Of a stretch of 63,326 nt of DNA, positions 40,201 to 42,900 are shown piece by piece; the first letter of the stretch is position 1; each line of letters begins with the position of its first letter. The position numbers were made by a program, and so were the translations under genes. The stretch spans positions 1-63,326 of the forward strand of contig CAMVYG010000001.1 in the NCBI GenBank assembly GCA_947171615.1, written 5' to 3'. This stretch comes from an uncultured Clostridia bacterium. GTDB lineage: Bacteria > Bacillota > Clostridia > Oscillospirales > Acutalibacteraceae. A model generated the notes under the pieces. The model made no database searches and had not been told where the DNA came from. It worked only from the letters and a program-made list of their open reading frames with translations.

Positions 40201-42682
40201 CATATTTCAGGGTACCGTCCGCATAGTCGCCCGTTATCCCGTTGTAAGTGGGAGTGACTCTCACGTACACTTCAGGATAATCATCGGGACTGGCGGGCTT
40301 ATTTACAGTTAAAATGCCATCTTCCGTGACGGTATACTTTCCGGCCGCTTCCTCCACATGCGCGGGATCCACTTCCCATTTCACAGACAGCTTGGCGCGA
40401 TCCTCTTCCGACATGGTGTAATCCGCGCCATATTGATCCACCGTGGCAAATTGCAGCTGGAACGGAATTTCCTCCGTGTCATCGGGATAGCTGTTGCTTG
40501 TGACGCGTACCCCATTAAAGTTAGAGGTACCCTTTGTGACCGTCAGGGTATCGACAGCCTCGTCGATCTTTCCTTCCGGATCGACGCTTACCGAAATGCT
40601 TACCTCTTTTGCCGTACATTTGTTGGTAATGGACAGGGTATTGCGGTAGGGCTTATCCTTGTCCGGAGGAGACGGAGGAATCGTCACCTGGTCGTCGCCG
40701 TTATCGGAACCCTTTCCCCACTGATACAGCGCGGGATCCTTCAGTTCCGTATGTTCCTCCGGAGAGAGCTCTACACCGTACTGATCGTAAAATTTTACCT
40801 CATAATACGTTCTTGCAGGAACCGATACGCCGCCGATGGTAATGGGCAGCGGGAAGGTTCCTGAGGTATCTTCATTTTTATAGCTTTGGTCGGTATAACG
40901 AACCAGCTCGATCTTTGCCAGCTTGGAATCTGCCTTCTGCAGGTTGGCTGTATATTCCCCAAGCTTGTCCTGAGAATCATCAGTAATGCCATTGGGCCGG
41001 TACCGCGCCTGTATTTTCAGCTCGCCTGCTTTTGCGTTGGCGGCGGTTTTGCCATCCTTATAGCTGAGCTTTACCTGGAGCGGTTTTGTTCCGTCCCACC
41101 TTACAAATCCATCCGGAGTCAGCTCGGCTCCGGCCTGGGGAGTAATGGCGAAAGTATCCTGCTGGCTGTCCAGAGAAAGCTCGATAATGCCGTTTCCAAA
41201 AAGCGCTCCGTACTGGTCCTGCACTTCTATCGTGAGGTCCAGTCCGTCTTCCTGGAACGCTCCCGCATCCTTGGAGGAAAGATCTATCTGACCGCTGCTT
41301 TTTCCGTCTTTATCCAAAACCGCTACCACCGTGGCCTTGGGATCGCTTTTGCGCAATTCGATTCCCAGGACCCGTTGGGGGGTGAAGGTGAGCCGGTCAT
41401 CCGCGGGCTCAGTGTCCATGTAAACCAGATTTCGGGACGCTCTGAAATAAACGTACAGATCTTCCCCGTCATTCTGGGCAGCCTCCGGCGTGATCAGAAG
41501 CTGACCGTTACGCATTTCTACCTGAGAATCCTCCGGGCCTACCAGCTCCGTAGCAAAGCTGACACCCTTGGGGAGCTTGTCTTCATCGGTGATGGGATTT
41601 CCCTGCTCATCACAGAACTCCCAGTACAAATCTGTAGGAACAAGCGTCGGAGTGAAAATATTTTTATCTCCGTCAACGCCCAGGATCCTGTTGGTATAAT
41701 CAAACTCAGTGGTTAAAGTTTTGCCCGCCTCAGGAACATCGATGGGATCAGCGGACATTTTAGGCCCTACATACAGATGCTCCACCGCGTTGGCGTTCCA
41801 GCCCGTATAATAAATACCAATATGCCATTTTTCGGGATCGTTTGAAAGATCCTCGCCGGTTTCGCCGATCTTATTGAGGATCTGGCGGTTGCTGTTATAG
41901 TTGATGCCGATGTTGGCGCTTTCGGGGGGTTCAACATCATAGAAATAACCCTCTTCATTGGTCTTGGTACCAACTTTTCTTGTATATTCCACAGCGCCGA
42001 TGGTATAGGCGGCCTGGCTGGACACAATGGCTTTTTCCTCATCATAGTGAGGATTAAGGTTGGACTTGACGTAGCCGATGTCGTCTGCCGTACCCAGACG
42101 GAAGCTGTTCTTTGTCAGGTTGCCCGCATCGTTATTTTTGACTTTGAAGTAAAGAGTACCCACCGGTACTTCCGTGTTTGGCGCCGCGCTGTTTTTCAGC
42201 GTGAACTCATAGCTCAGATACGTCCGGATAAGCTGTCCCTTTTCATCTCTATGAGGAACCACCACATATCTGCTCTGATTATCGTTCGCCTTGTCCTTCA
42301 TATTTCCCACGGCGTCCGTGAAGGCGCCCGAAGAAGCGCCCTCTACCAGGTCTCTGTCTGTTTTACCATAGCCGCCGGTGATACCCTTGTTCTCAGACAT
42401 CAGCAGAGGACCGGTGCCGTCAGCCTTATAGGGAGTTAACACCTTCGGGTCTACAGAGAATAGAATTCGGCCCGTGTGGAGGCCATAACTGCCTACACAT
42501 GTGGCCAATACCTCCATTTCCAGAATCCCGCTTTCAGGGTCAACGGGCTTTTTCTGCTCTAACCGGATCCCCGGATAAGCAGTATTGCCATCGACCACCC
42601 TGGCCGATGCCATGGGAATGCTGCTAAACAGCAGCGTGACCGCTAAAAGAAAGGATAACACCTGTTTCAGTTTCTTTTTCAT
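13253..42682 (-). CDS. Protein C: 9809-residue secreted protein with about 83 Ig-like DQYG repeats and a dockerin
   Basis: One uninterrupted 29.4-kb frame coding for a secreted protein of about 1 MDa. The signal peptide (MKKKLKQVLSF...IPMASA) covers about 27 residues. Residues about 30-220 form a beta-rich module (DPESGILEMEV, FSVDPKVL, VGTLYFKV) with cohesin-like strand order, echoed in protein A. From about 450 to 9140, about 83 Ig-like units follow, mean spacing 104-105 residues, each with a DQYG motif or a decayed form (NQFG, DKFG, DEHG). Two unit types alternate strictly. One has LP early and DQYGxEM; the other has VP early, then W-L-x-x-AP-x-GV and G-x-VTV-x-S. They resemble Big_2/Big_1 domains but form a distinct set. 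A 278-residue tail shared with D carries the dockerin. There are only about 25 cysteines and no catalytic domain or LPXTG signal. Likely role: a very long surface rod or adhesin joined to a wall-anchored partner. The gene follows B after a 218-base leader with strong hairpins. Confidence 0.93.
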   Translation of the reverse strand: MKKKLKQVLSFLLAVTLLFSSIPMASARVVDGNTAYPGIRLEQKKPVDPESGILEMEVLATCVGSYGLHTGRILFSVDPKVLTPYKADGTGPLLMSENKGITGGYGKTDRDLVEGASSGAFTDAVGNMKDKANDNQSRYVVVPHRDEKGQLIRTYLSYEFTLKNSAAPNTEVPVGTLYFKVKNNDAGNLTKNSFRLGTADDIGYVKSNLNPHYDEEKAIVSSQAAYTIGAVEYTRKVGTKTNEEGYFYDVEPPESANIGINYNSNRQILNKIGETGEDLSNDPEKWHIGIYYTGWNANAVEHLYVGPKMSADPIDVPEAGKTLTTEFDYTNRILGVDGDKNIFTPTLVPTDLYWEFCDEQGNPITDEDKLPKGVSFATELVGPEDSQVEMRNGQLLITPEAAQNDGEDLYVYFRASRNLVYMDTEPADDRLTFTPQRVLGIELRKSDPKATVVAVLDKDGKSSGQIDLSSKDAGAFQEDGLDLTIEVQDQYGALFGNGIIELSLDSQQDTFAITPQAGAELTPDGFVRWDGTKPLQVKLSYKDGKTAANAKAGELKIQARYRPNGITDDSQDKLGEYTANLQKADSKLAKIELVRYTDQSYKNEDTSGTFPLPITIGGVSVPARTYYEVKFYDQYGVELSPEEHTELKDPALYQWGKGSDNGDDQVTIPPSPPDKDKPYRNTLSITNKCTAKEVSISVSVDPEGKIDEAVDTLTVTKGTSNFNGVRVTSNSYPDDTEEIPFQLQFATVDQYGADYTMSEEDRAKLSVKWEVDPAHVEEAAGKYTVTEDGILTVNKPASPDDYPEVYVRVTPTYNGITGDYADGTLKYGGARALASISLEMEEASFVVPEVGEDGKSGELRTPVTAKFYDQYGAPWSLKDGEAMKYTPERGQYTGVELVPGELNEKRTEQSLSFVITSEAAAGKLNLEAVSGNAKGSRPVTLTKDSSKVARALVINEAVRSMGSTVLETICYDQYGAQIPNNRLTIKWLKDKFETDPVSKLDGTIYASFDENLGKVTTFAGAKSVKVQFEASVQGASDEPVPSELTELKVVDAGEAASVTVTTDDETTVKIPEIGEDEPTVQFKAKVRDASGLDIGDETIVWDILGEHTGVSIDKTGLVTVSSLAEAGTYTVVAIEKNSGVYGTAKLFAEYDVSKQPHLASVDIAQSVVPTGDYTPLSLLYYDQYGKAYEKRADEQHTITYEPVKSAGTAEWTLRQASGSVKPNKGGTYYDIKVSVHSNLMASSEDKVSCTKRLYALEDGTDDLLKIPAYLDIQGPDTITLQHNTSYPFTSEQYTVALKNQFGKALGLRTYVDRIEWEFSAPGMEGASLTTRDGEGKNDKQNQFGDIVLNQQVPEGTVRLKVTYRDKQGNITDLVGIKDVKIVHAAEGKRTLGKAEITNRRLRPGDTTMLNARVYDKFGTELLDSDAVKLTWSLEDAPAGVEIVNDNQISVPGSVTEGTVNVSLTAEYSGSQITVSQPLTISGDESVLTSMEVRNVLGGLHMYIPPVGADGSNVERLSVYRAVGYDQFGDSMGTPTGVQWSMQNEPVGLSYTQSGVVRINSVTNPSAATTILATAPKTDGSWLNASAVFSVGYEPDVLTSLKIKTKKVYKDPEKEENVAYLKAEYLNQYGLPMQPTDALVWNKGEGEGFGWCNGDTVSLTGAGAVKYNQFAQWFYVTVESANHPEIKSKESKIEVSGEKPYVDQLFLTVKDSPLMANPYKDGVSQVTQTEVRPFARDQYGAEFKDFTGTNKLTWSIVDTPDQNITIAAKQNPALDPSATLSIWSTTPAGNVTVKAATDNAAQSQPVVVATGVAKIVREEPTLIGIRMKTPNSMAATTLPVQLEYEFFDQYHDTVEIEGASATWQLVSSKEADSTAGKATVSSEGVLVMGDTTTEITVTITPVGDAVKNVAPITETITIGRDAPKAKRVEIVKYNGEIPVHVPRFGSSDAKVEYIARVYDQYDKEIDGRLFNWNFEKSIEGVTVTGETVVIDGKTVNKGTVSVSSKAASALEQTMLLTAVDRSSGVSGSTSFSILSEREESVLTNVTTRERFLPPAKGSEQSAQLELHPVYLDQYGREMEYRPEEILWNVVSVQPEKATAEFSLLPSDPRNLLIYSSTAKDVGITITVDNKTYGPIYLYQAGESQLTTIKVEGKTNSVNAGSGAVKFTATPYDQYDKKMDQSVLDGVVWSLVGAPEGVTIDQTGSLIASIYAEKKQDVAVLAKDYTTGIVGKTFIDITRTGDAFKAHSLEIYNTNFPSSTGEYRLEAAVYDQFHIEIPTTPGDFTWTKDAGKKATITRGADGTSRIRFAAGENEVGVTVDYTGSDPENLGLIGLSTHDILKVGGDPSVLKKIVVRRAVGDGPVAIPAQTDGQDKQISVSYEAYGIDQYGLDIHDGTPLNNVKWLVSGASSKGLSINEYGVLTVSSSAEEGKAIITAVDGSTGIFGTVELMLTKEESVFSSIGVRQKKLLPRQNVQLEAVYYDQYGRETFPRGHEVWEKRDAQPADTAVEVSQGGFVTFGGKFDTTSLTVQVEAAKIKSGDVTIPVSSDPKMPTSVEVKLAEGSSVPVRVNGKDAQQISFTATVYDQYSEAYTPEDLANGKVQIRWSVQNAPVGTVIDPATGTVTVPATAEEIPDVRVVATCWVDDAQTEASGYHEFAVVREAARLSGVEIVESGFPAGEQKGILTLRYLDQFGGEMNRPSTAAATWETTTPGVILTKQENQNAEIVFVSATSAHVKVSVLPDAGTAVPLTDEADITLGTERYLSKIVVTPHPVGGVRVPDIANSDSPSTKAFTAQGYDQYGAEIDTHLIWSLGDKDSAISISQTGILTVRSGAPEMKMTVYATDSDTGVYGTYEVDIIRDPSVFTYLEVKQKALPNDKQSMVLEPVWLDQYKKEMSRQGSVSWKLVKHDGYMTGIKNNSDGYTATLEPLDPTTTWVVVEATCRGVSTGEVLLQRTDKDEYVAKVEIARTGATGAIVVPPKASAQKETASYQAHVYNQYGDEMTGREVTWEVESSTGGVSIDQNGVVSVSSAAYSEEVRVIAREKESGKSGTATLVIKRASPEFTSAAIKNDYIPRAQNPFTLTAVALDQYGEEMAGYDKVEWTLPDGADGDTYFASPESGTLHFKASLNTVKVQAKVTVGTMSPVATKEIPLSDEAPELREIKVTRTDGFGILYIPYGNQPSAHADYTAVGIDQYLQPMQGLQVNWELRGAPKGVTFPDAAGAAQNQLSVAPNTAPGSIQIVATELNDGKQNKISGRTIQILDRSPSELKNIEVRENSLPYGTEVVQLHADYFDQYETPIDYKGVSEWYVPQTEPESLLNEVSITPHGGLLTLTKDVQAVYVRVSASGTMSRTKRIVIGGDPHTARVEITKDPDGRVVSVPSYDGEIAKNNTYQFTATSYDQYGSETEGKFGWYLDNAPEGISITQGGLFTVTSDAPEKTQVRVVAVDLLSGVEGEYIIDLVHGIPQESRANIKEDEIEGEKTTQLTAQMLDQFGEPMSFTDRPVWSCENDGGTVIDAEGRITPKKGAASVTVTLVLGDKSTTKTLRVGGKRVLDRIEVTGSTEIALVPGAEPQPERYTAVGYDQYGNEFSAVFTWKLEGAPEGMAINASTGRVTVRQDVVATRNIKVVAVSEAAGISGSLMVDLTYADSVLSAIGVRETGVPGGKRSFTLTPVFYDQYGKEIEHSGPVFWEVVGSHPQNSVTVNESGVFEILRDDVTEVTVRVTAVGETIAPAVVALPVGGGERQATTVEVTRKGPDGDVIIPGLYDSAFAVFQAKVFDQYHQEMTGSFFWNISGNPAGVSISSGGVVSVDSSAQEGTIEIVAVDSLSNVRGVAYLTLRKADRKLSFINVLTEKVPADTRTGTLLAEYKDQYGEAIDYKGASIWVMAESSSDKTTLKGDQLYIDDRDGYAVVYVTAKGVTSPTAKITVGDESSDALVSVGMSGLETVYAPLPGDPAKTADYPVKAYTAAGDEKTGIAVNYTVTGLPADCGISFDTATGKLTVTDEAAALAKLPLQMEITATHNTGGKTLSDAKNVTVVREMPALKNIVIQPEGTDPAKIPSDAKDLQLTAKFYDQYDQEMVYGGVCQWNLENAVPAGTVKLTSDGKVTVKDTTVEFTVQVATVSNKKVIASPVKTFQVGQAQSLSSIKVEEATGLKDGFTVEVPSYQGGKEQYEAKQFVAKAYDQYGFEMELGAPFIWELDPTISGISVNQGGRVLISSSAPKNRTVTVKASSNTGIVSGTAWFVTDYESDNAFAGVRVDTLAVPFDDGTFRLKASAIDEHGQVLGDSVTLNNGYDFRWELLDYPDSVKENPPILVENSGWLSWTKVPAEGKPAMQVGDTVLVRVWAKPAGAGDEAFRESKPAAIRLGGEAKAVRLEIVPDTGIDPDVAVTENGISVTVPEAKHGSAAKSAWVTVEAYDQYGRKLDGAGNPWAETYKKDFIWSYSDNNEQTVSLKTAAGEDQRTATIQVETGAPKKDHINVGVQLSIVDKVHEDGKNEVRDLYASIELSVRHKDSKLSGISVREKYLRQIVHPGLELTPLFYDQYGDRMPSPAIGVGTYHWNISEDGDGKERVTPEGSVVIADPSRGALTLDGTEEEVYIDVAYDDDTDGIHLSEQNHRITFGDDEKPYKIELNRVGGDPVLVPEPVNGQDQTTLVSYTTTVVNQFDEELDSSNIIWQMSPANLEGVTLNTAGNTAAFVITSKAPGNYQEVTITATERESGLAKSDVVTLVRKPSVLKSVRVKDRQVPPEENFQLSYEVVDQYNTVFDYLPQNPPVWTLVDKGEDAVLTSDGKLTMNRSEKVVVKVEVDGIVSPDQTLTLGQRAYLDTMKITGAEQIEVWGDKGILIDHEKEKTEKEYICYGFDQYGRPWNDVGEPVWEAHSNYITDLTIERQEKKDHAILTVPKGAVEGTFITIEATTPTTRYDNDGNPVEGTVIGSLVAETVYEKSYAAKVEINEIGFPADTQDGQLTLTYYDQYGNIIAEPAGAKFTWSSVPAGHVDDKGLFHFGPDNSPVDVTVKVVYTNHEGKEIELTDDANLVAGDAARADHIKVSRLNGKVNAIQIPDVNPFYEAMTAKLYDQYNRLYTDPVFGTEQYYWSLENISDSTVSINYETGMVIVTAQARPEMVQVKAVGRNTGLYDDTFWLKLDRPDSADLLLDHVKITSRQMPPDDGAMPMQLAYYNLENKQIEKPEQATVEWSIDQSKTEPAGANPSIDRSSGLLARNGATSITVKAVVTDPEQKDDIGNARTFEDIVTLTVGAEAKFSKIAVTLEDEAGNEVTEQAVPKQGEPDAAIYAKAQPLDQYGRKWDKTENIIFTIDPPADGVSVGQDSGKVAVNSLTAGGTVTVKASSKDGVARPGTASFKALREESELKQVEILLTQKEDDYYLLPKEAATTGVLLNARYIDQYGKEMAAPKEAAWSVALESGAAASIDAKTGLLKMDGTATVTLDSGKPGISDTKKVKVTDIAAKVDSITVRRTDGEGNIMVPAGSGRSSASFAATVLDQFGTIMKNEAVKWLLPDNYDGITIDPAVGTVLVTKEAPAKNGIRVVAMHQSGVNGSTTFNTVHGKSVLDRIQIAPIQFEFAPGADVTTQLRAICYDQYGTVMEDPGILYWEKLDSNPQGTAEAPTVTLSTDGLLTPLIDTLETVDVQVTVRDYDTGYDIKSSEVTRLKVGLPPRLAALRVTADKNYIDVPAKVEDKSSGVTEIRDGEEKLNLTVTPVDQYGNEYTAYTGDFSWQVKTPIDGVTVVGDAADKNHGIVTVTSGAPQETDIEIEVSAEGNTKGTLFFDTYRSDPKKWYLTVKEDGAVLPPQDGQLTAVYRDQYGDLFEQETPANCLWTLYSVTPDSSIEMANKTENPAKFTYKGAKSLSVHVTDGEKTSPISTMTFGDTTERYLTTLVLEKQPADQVVAVPEPGKADNQFSYVVKKYLDQYGDEYPVEGTPEISWKLNGSHPGVTMDENTGVVTVTSAAADAVTIEVTATETKSGAFGTAKFVTKRRPSEFTSLEVREDAIPAGDLKPTLTAKYLDQYGTEMNYEAASPRWTLDSSVPEGATIGETTGQLNLSSETTSVTVLVKDAGTGKISPKKTLPVGLDPYVARVEVKRIDGTGDIIVPAIGTLAISKEAVFSATFYDQYGTSWTPEADEVVWTLNGAGAGVSVAPDQGENGKGRGVVTVEPGAESVTGIKVTATARENGVSSYDLLTVRREARKITSIAIKNSSLPVVTGENNTVTLKAIAQDQYGSEMEGRTFLWTLGKITPAGDHAAVSSDQLTYDKQLKDVEVTVEDRESGLKISKTLSVKDLGEPVPAEISVKRVSGSAVMSIPTLQQGTATVQFQASVYDQYGQEMSGQQCDWSIEDILDKTSITVDNAGLVTITPKAPVQNVIKVRAAIGSVYGEASFATSKEESVLTSTGLLQEKVRPGTATQLTALYYDQYGQEMVYLGTPVWKNIYTSNIMVTNEEGKQVVLGELISLDENTGLLTIEPISPEDLKDDKAKIQVSITAEGATGTGWLTIVEEGEPELTTVKVDQIGGAAAVIGPAVASYKAEGYDQYGSLYPMDEVWSLEGSPRDSAINQNGVVTVGAEEAPDTYKVVAADRNTRKSGSADLMVITNMPKLKDIILSPSALNPTKSSITLSAVAIDQYGNPMSGLGTPIYSVITWEGGSASQVYVAGDVLHYDRENTTSVTVEVVIGGTTVRKTLTKGDLPRIASIALSADSNQLIIPAKGEQPAVSKITATVLDQYGEVVTAPYQNTYWSLSGAGKGITLEENPDKDGTAVLSVESGAESGSEVIVTLTQAETSITGKTKIKVEAAPSILTTLGIAPQAVKNGQGRLHTVYFDQYGKEMPKPAEVTGVTWSLGDFDANGSTPVLTPAGDETDLTMNGCEYADVKAQAAMGGNTLEAAARITSEQEENSRSESITVTRVSGSGNVEILPSAPVTVTYKATVLDQFGQEIKPALTWSLTGAPSGVSIDRNTGVVTVGANAEPADGIRVTAMDISTGKYGEAVLNLVRGESYAISVQITTQQAQDKAVTQLAAQYKDQYGQPVAAPATAVWSLVGTPDKAVLFSDGRLDLTAGYEADSIDVQVSYGSACQDTKTLAVVHEDDPNYKNVLTDVKVFHLGDGSVTLNNTGDTTAEFGYTAYDQYGNVMLPGESDSVTWKLTGKAPDNYSIPDTKVGAIVAAEGAKPQNQVGIEGTVRIGTAKSGTAAVDFVEEEPRLAYAEVLSAKVPRKAVQLTAKYLDQFGNAAATPANVRWTLTGQKPEGAGAYLTADGILYPGPTATEVTVMVTADGVDSAEKAIPVIDDLEQKVDRVEVYQIYGSSTVAVPKQSETPPTLIYGARILDEYSNIILDRGCDWQIENMPTGVEIQKTQQTQSSVTVQSSAAAGTVTVMATEPKSAKSGTASLTLTKESSVVNTVEIRNDMVAPQSTTELELVWKDQYGMEMDVSGSSVISQWNVDSFELRSAAEDAVKPSFANGGDNDSMLSSGDAAKITVSVDAEMNDTSYHASKTILVGDEPAKASYLSVTGPDEVQLSSTKDTIANFTSIVRDQYGGKLAFAAGTYSWKTEVGSITTNGKNGVQVTYAAKTPSTEDVVQVTLATGTGSSPITGKKQVTLRQETPVLSRIEITSKALPAKENGDLSMTLGVKYLDQNGEPMPAPADALWSIDAQQGTPPEGVDTPREAAFRTESDARNGVLWVPTDVDSVTVKVAAGGQSATANLARDSSYLLPEEAVELNVTRLKGSGAIYIPVSGQDRYGFGAQLLDAHGNVVTPAAESPVTWKTVPAVNGAGMTASEEDATVGILTVSNNAAPKNGVKVTASYKSLSDDVEVNLVRKASELAGITLEAGDTDNGVIQLVVNYIDQYGAKMDKPDGIIPLFQITGKTMDDAASAPVDPMVSSSGLLTFQDALEVTVKAVTSDGRFEDSKTFDREQAQPDLTPVVTVTRVLKPGEVDGPVTVPTGNTPVKLTFQAESKNIDSPSFLWSLDGASSDVTCTVDSTTGKLTVTVPRTAKAAPVVTVTAQESGTKVSGTASFSILRQESKLTDVAVRPVQIAPDKTSVVLSAVGLDQYGEEMELPENYAIAVDLENLTTLPELTEEQKAALTYDESTRTLGEIPAETQIIKFPATVTFTDATGKERTFEKEVTITRGEAPRISEIKVTGPSRGLIQATEAISLTGFDAKAYDQYGDEIEMPASAKWELFGAPAGVTFEIDEAGVVTVQVPAKAKEASGVTLRLCDYASGVSGSQKFDLVRDYSAGVQLTSVGIQESAVRRGADTTLTPQYFDQFDEEIAGYIPLGDSWKIEAPESGVAIDEQGKLTITDDTLTGFTVTYTADEKSVTKSITISGETPVPAGITVTRNTGSGPVMIPVSGKTNVAYTAEVLDQYSRPITSGLDLVWGVENAPASVAASGSGRNGMFTVDSAALEAKDIRITVADRGSGVSGSATVDIAREDSVCFGIKIDPTVVPYMSINYQMKVKYLDQYGNEMAQPAHTAPVWTMLSEVPEYVTLTSDGKVSTFAWGGQFRVRAALSEFIQDEAEITTSDHKIEEEQLSEVVLRAQSPVTVSPTADQQVQVYSRVFGEFGTEFTDTEGLILTWNGTDENGVLTVPQNSESKTYQISAEAALAGAGTASGDVSVYASHAYPQPTTVKILTRAVSRKAPHLVAEVLDQYGEKITGAEIQWALSEAVEGVTVAENGVTSIAEGVEKFSVTASSGEATPDTQEITVSDEEPVPTEIIITRLDVKGSDAITAPGTAQYSAEVKDQFGGRVDVKNMVWAIDPYVIGVDVDRNGNVTVYDTAATGPAVLTVSAAGLEAEKTLSITGKEYSAIAGLEIMPNSVPEGTETVELKASFLDSYGSYMGSADETVKYGEPAALAPEGAAPSMEGHTLTMGGATSVKVTGSAQKDGKYCTGEQTINVVEEGTPSEVTWIHVEAVEGVTDGTMIVPLMKDADTPGTETAKFKATPYDQYGQPMESGIVWSIQSRPKGVSIDQNGVLTLTSEAVSGRYLVEATAANGISGTYTLEVKRELTEDQLTFTFLKVEDVVLKSSETQGDLKMKFLDQYGDETAAPAFTGEADTWTLEAAKPDGTIGSVTLTPSGDYQSVTVAMGSAKLAVVKASITVDGTEYTASGSIGYPSESIPAEAGLDFKITNENGATPDTITYWQKHPEVENALQEGDVVRVYARGDSENSFKLVGQFTHEPLLNATAELLSKLQSYLPVEGGVAYITRQGDGMESEPYPITMDKPFGAETQTYIADYLQITQGAGSAPQNPLTVAPGADFESVKAQFPGVIKVVSSTGNALTFGAVGSEYYVMGAGDVATKIDKTYIDTLWSQSYNSGRWKTDHKISIVLPEVVDKEGQAVISQPVGKTYTAYFYIREGDKAATGTVVTRIEEPRTLNLTAGMVSAEQTLLDLVADLDEPGYQYYLGESETPEEGFLKRMTALPEAPADQDFVGWTLGEQTAEGKWQPMAALQDTTLEQDDRDALIAEALANRENSGKLALIACPDYATPGYTVNAENYPYIAVPINLYSVEENPLQLTEGNNDVWKSLKPDSEASDAAKTAAQKYLDNLNAELGEDAQRDAASFKDELVFYYKIEGNKNEETLLEQNGNKEYVEKYTNPYLLEDGTEGTEADYSRLIESIAGTAIGDVLAGNEDAEITITEKVLGDDGYGTQRAALVDGHIQPNTGDSLTNYYDSSAATSSVVRGTEYYQIEYKVKVGTSVYVATRNVKLGYRTGDVDLDSNINGVDAGFVTAYVNRAFNAFCDEKGEAIASLYRTVMDIDLDTNANGVDAGFITAYVNRTYDIPPMRF
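13256..13489 (-). other. Dockerin-type domain of protein C
   Basis: The last 78 residues hold two EF-hand loops (GDVDLDSNINGVD and MDIDLDTNANGVD), each followed by AGF(V/I)TAYVNR. Asp occupies positions 1, 3, 5 and 12 in both. The domain is 90 percent or more identical to that of protein D, so C and D should recognise the same partner. The C-terminus PPMRF is shared too. Confidence 0.82.
13433..13718. repeat. 286-bp exact duplicate, copy in gene C
   Basis: Same sequence as 7147-7432 in gene D, including all third codon positions. Identity stops sharply at both ends. Confidence 0.88.
15270..41340 (-). repeat. Tandem protein-coding repeat array, about 83 units of about 314 bp
   Basis: Strings such as CCGTACTGATCCAG or CATACTGGTC (plus strand), the reverse complement of the DQYG codons, recur every 300-330 bases between about 15500 and 41217. 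I counted 83 positions by eye, about ten of them degenerate. Two unit types alternate, so the true period is about 205 residues (about 615 bp, some 41 copies). Units differ widely in DNA sequence, so the array is old and not being homogenised. That would also make it stable in replication. Confidence 0.85.
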
Positions 42683-42692
42683 GTGAGCCACT

Positions 42693-42698
42693 CTCCTT
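42693..42698 (-). promoter_or_regulatory. Ribosome binding site deciding the protein C start
   Basis: AAGGAG on the minus strand. It leaves ten bases to the ATG at 42682 but only one base to the upstream in-frame GTG at 42691, which is too close to be used. The ATG start also begins the signal peptide directly. Confidence 0.7.
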
Positions 42699-42745
42699 AC
42701 TTTCTTGTATCAGCAGAATTAATTCTTGTGTTTATTCTTAAATTT

Positions 42746-42766
42746 TTCGCCACTTTCGGCGGCGAA
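42746..42766. repeat. Small hairpin in the gene C leader
   Basis: TTCGCCAC-TTTCG-GCGGCGAA on the plus strand: eight paired positions, one of them non-Watson-Crick. It lies about 65-85 bases before the start of protein C, in an AT-rich stretch. Confidence 0.45.
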
Positions 42767-42800
42767 GAACAATAGAAAAATAAAATTCAGGACTGGGCTG

Positions 42801-42850
42801 CCCTGAGCAGAGAAAATAAGAAGTTTTTCTCTTATTCTCTCTGCTCAGGG
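42801..42850. repeat. 20-bp-arm hairpin in the leader of gene C
   Basis: The left arm 42801-42820 (CCCTGAGCAGAG...) and right arm 42831-42850 (...CTCTGCTCAGGG) pair over 20 bases with one mismatch around a ten-base loop. No T-run follows on either strand, so it is not a plain terminator. It is the most stable structure in the 218-base B-C spacer and would form in the leader of the giant mRNA. Confidence 0.75.
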
Positions 42851-42891
42851 CGGTCCCCCTTAGGGATCGCCTGAGCCCCGATAACTCGGGG
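42844..42891. repeat. Alternative hairpins overlapping the leader hairpin
   Basis: CTCAGGGCG (42844-42852) can pair with CGCCTGAG (42868-42875), which competes with the 42801-42850 stem because both need 42844-42850. A separate stem CCCCGA-TAAC-TCGGGG (42876-42891) lies nine bases past the stop of protein B. Together these give at least two exclusive folds. Confidence 0.55.
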
Positions 42892-42900
42892 ATAGTTCAC

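Noticed and set aside
15270..41340. CRISPR-like or satellite array suggested by the regular motif
   Set aside because: The period of about 314 bases, the open reading frame and the variable DNA between motifs show protein domain repeats, not a CRISPR array or DNA satellite.
42801..42850. Intrinsic terminator between genes B and C
   Set aside because: The stem is strong, but neither strand has a T-run after it, so a plain Rho-independent terminator is not supported.
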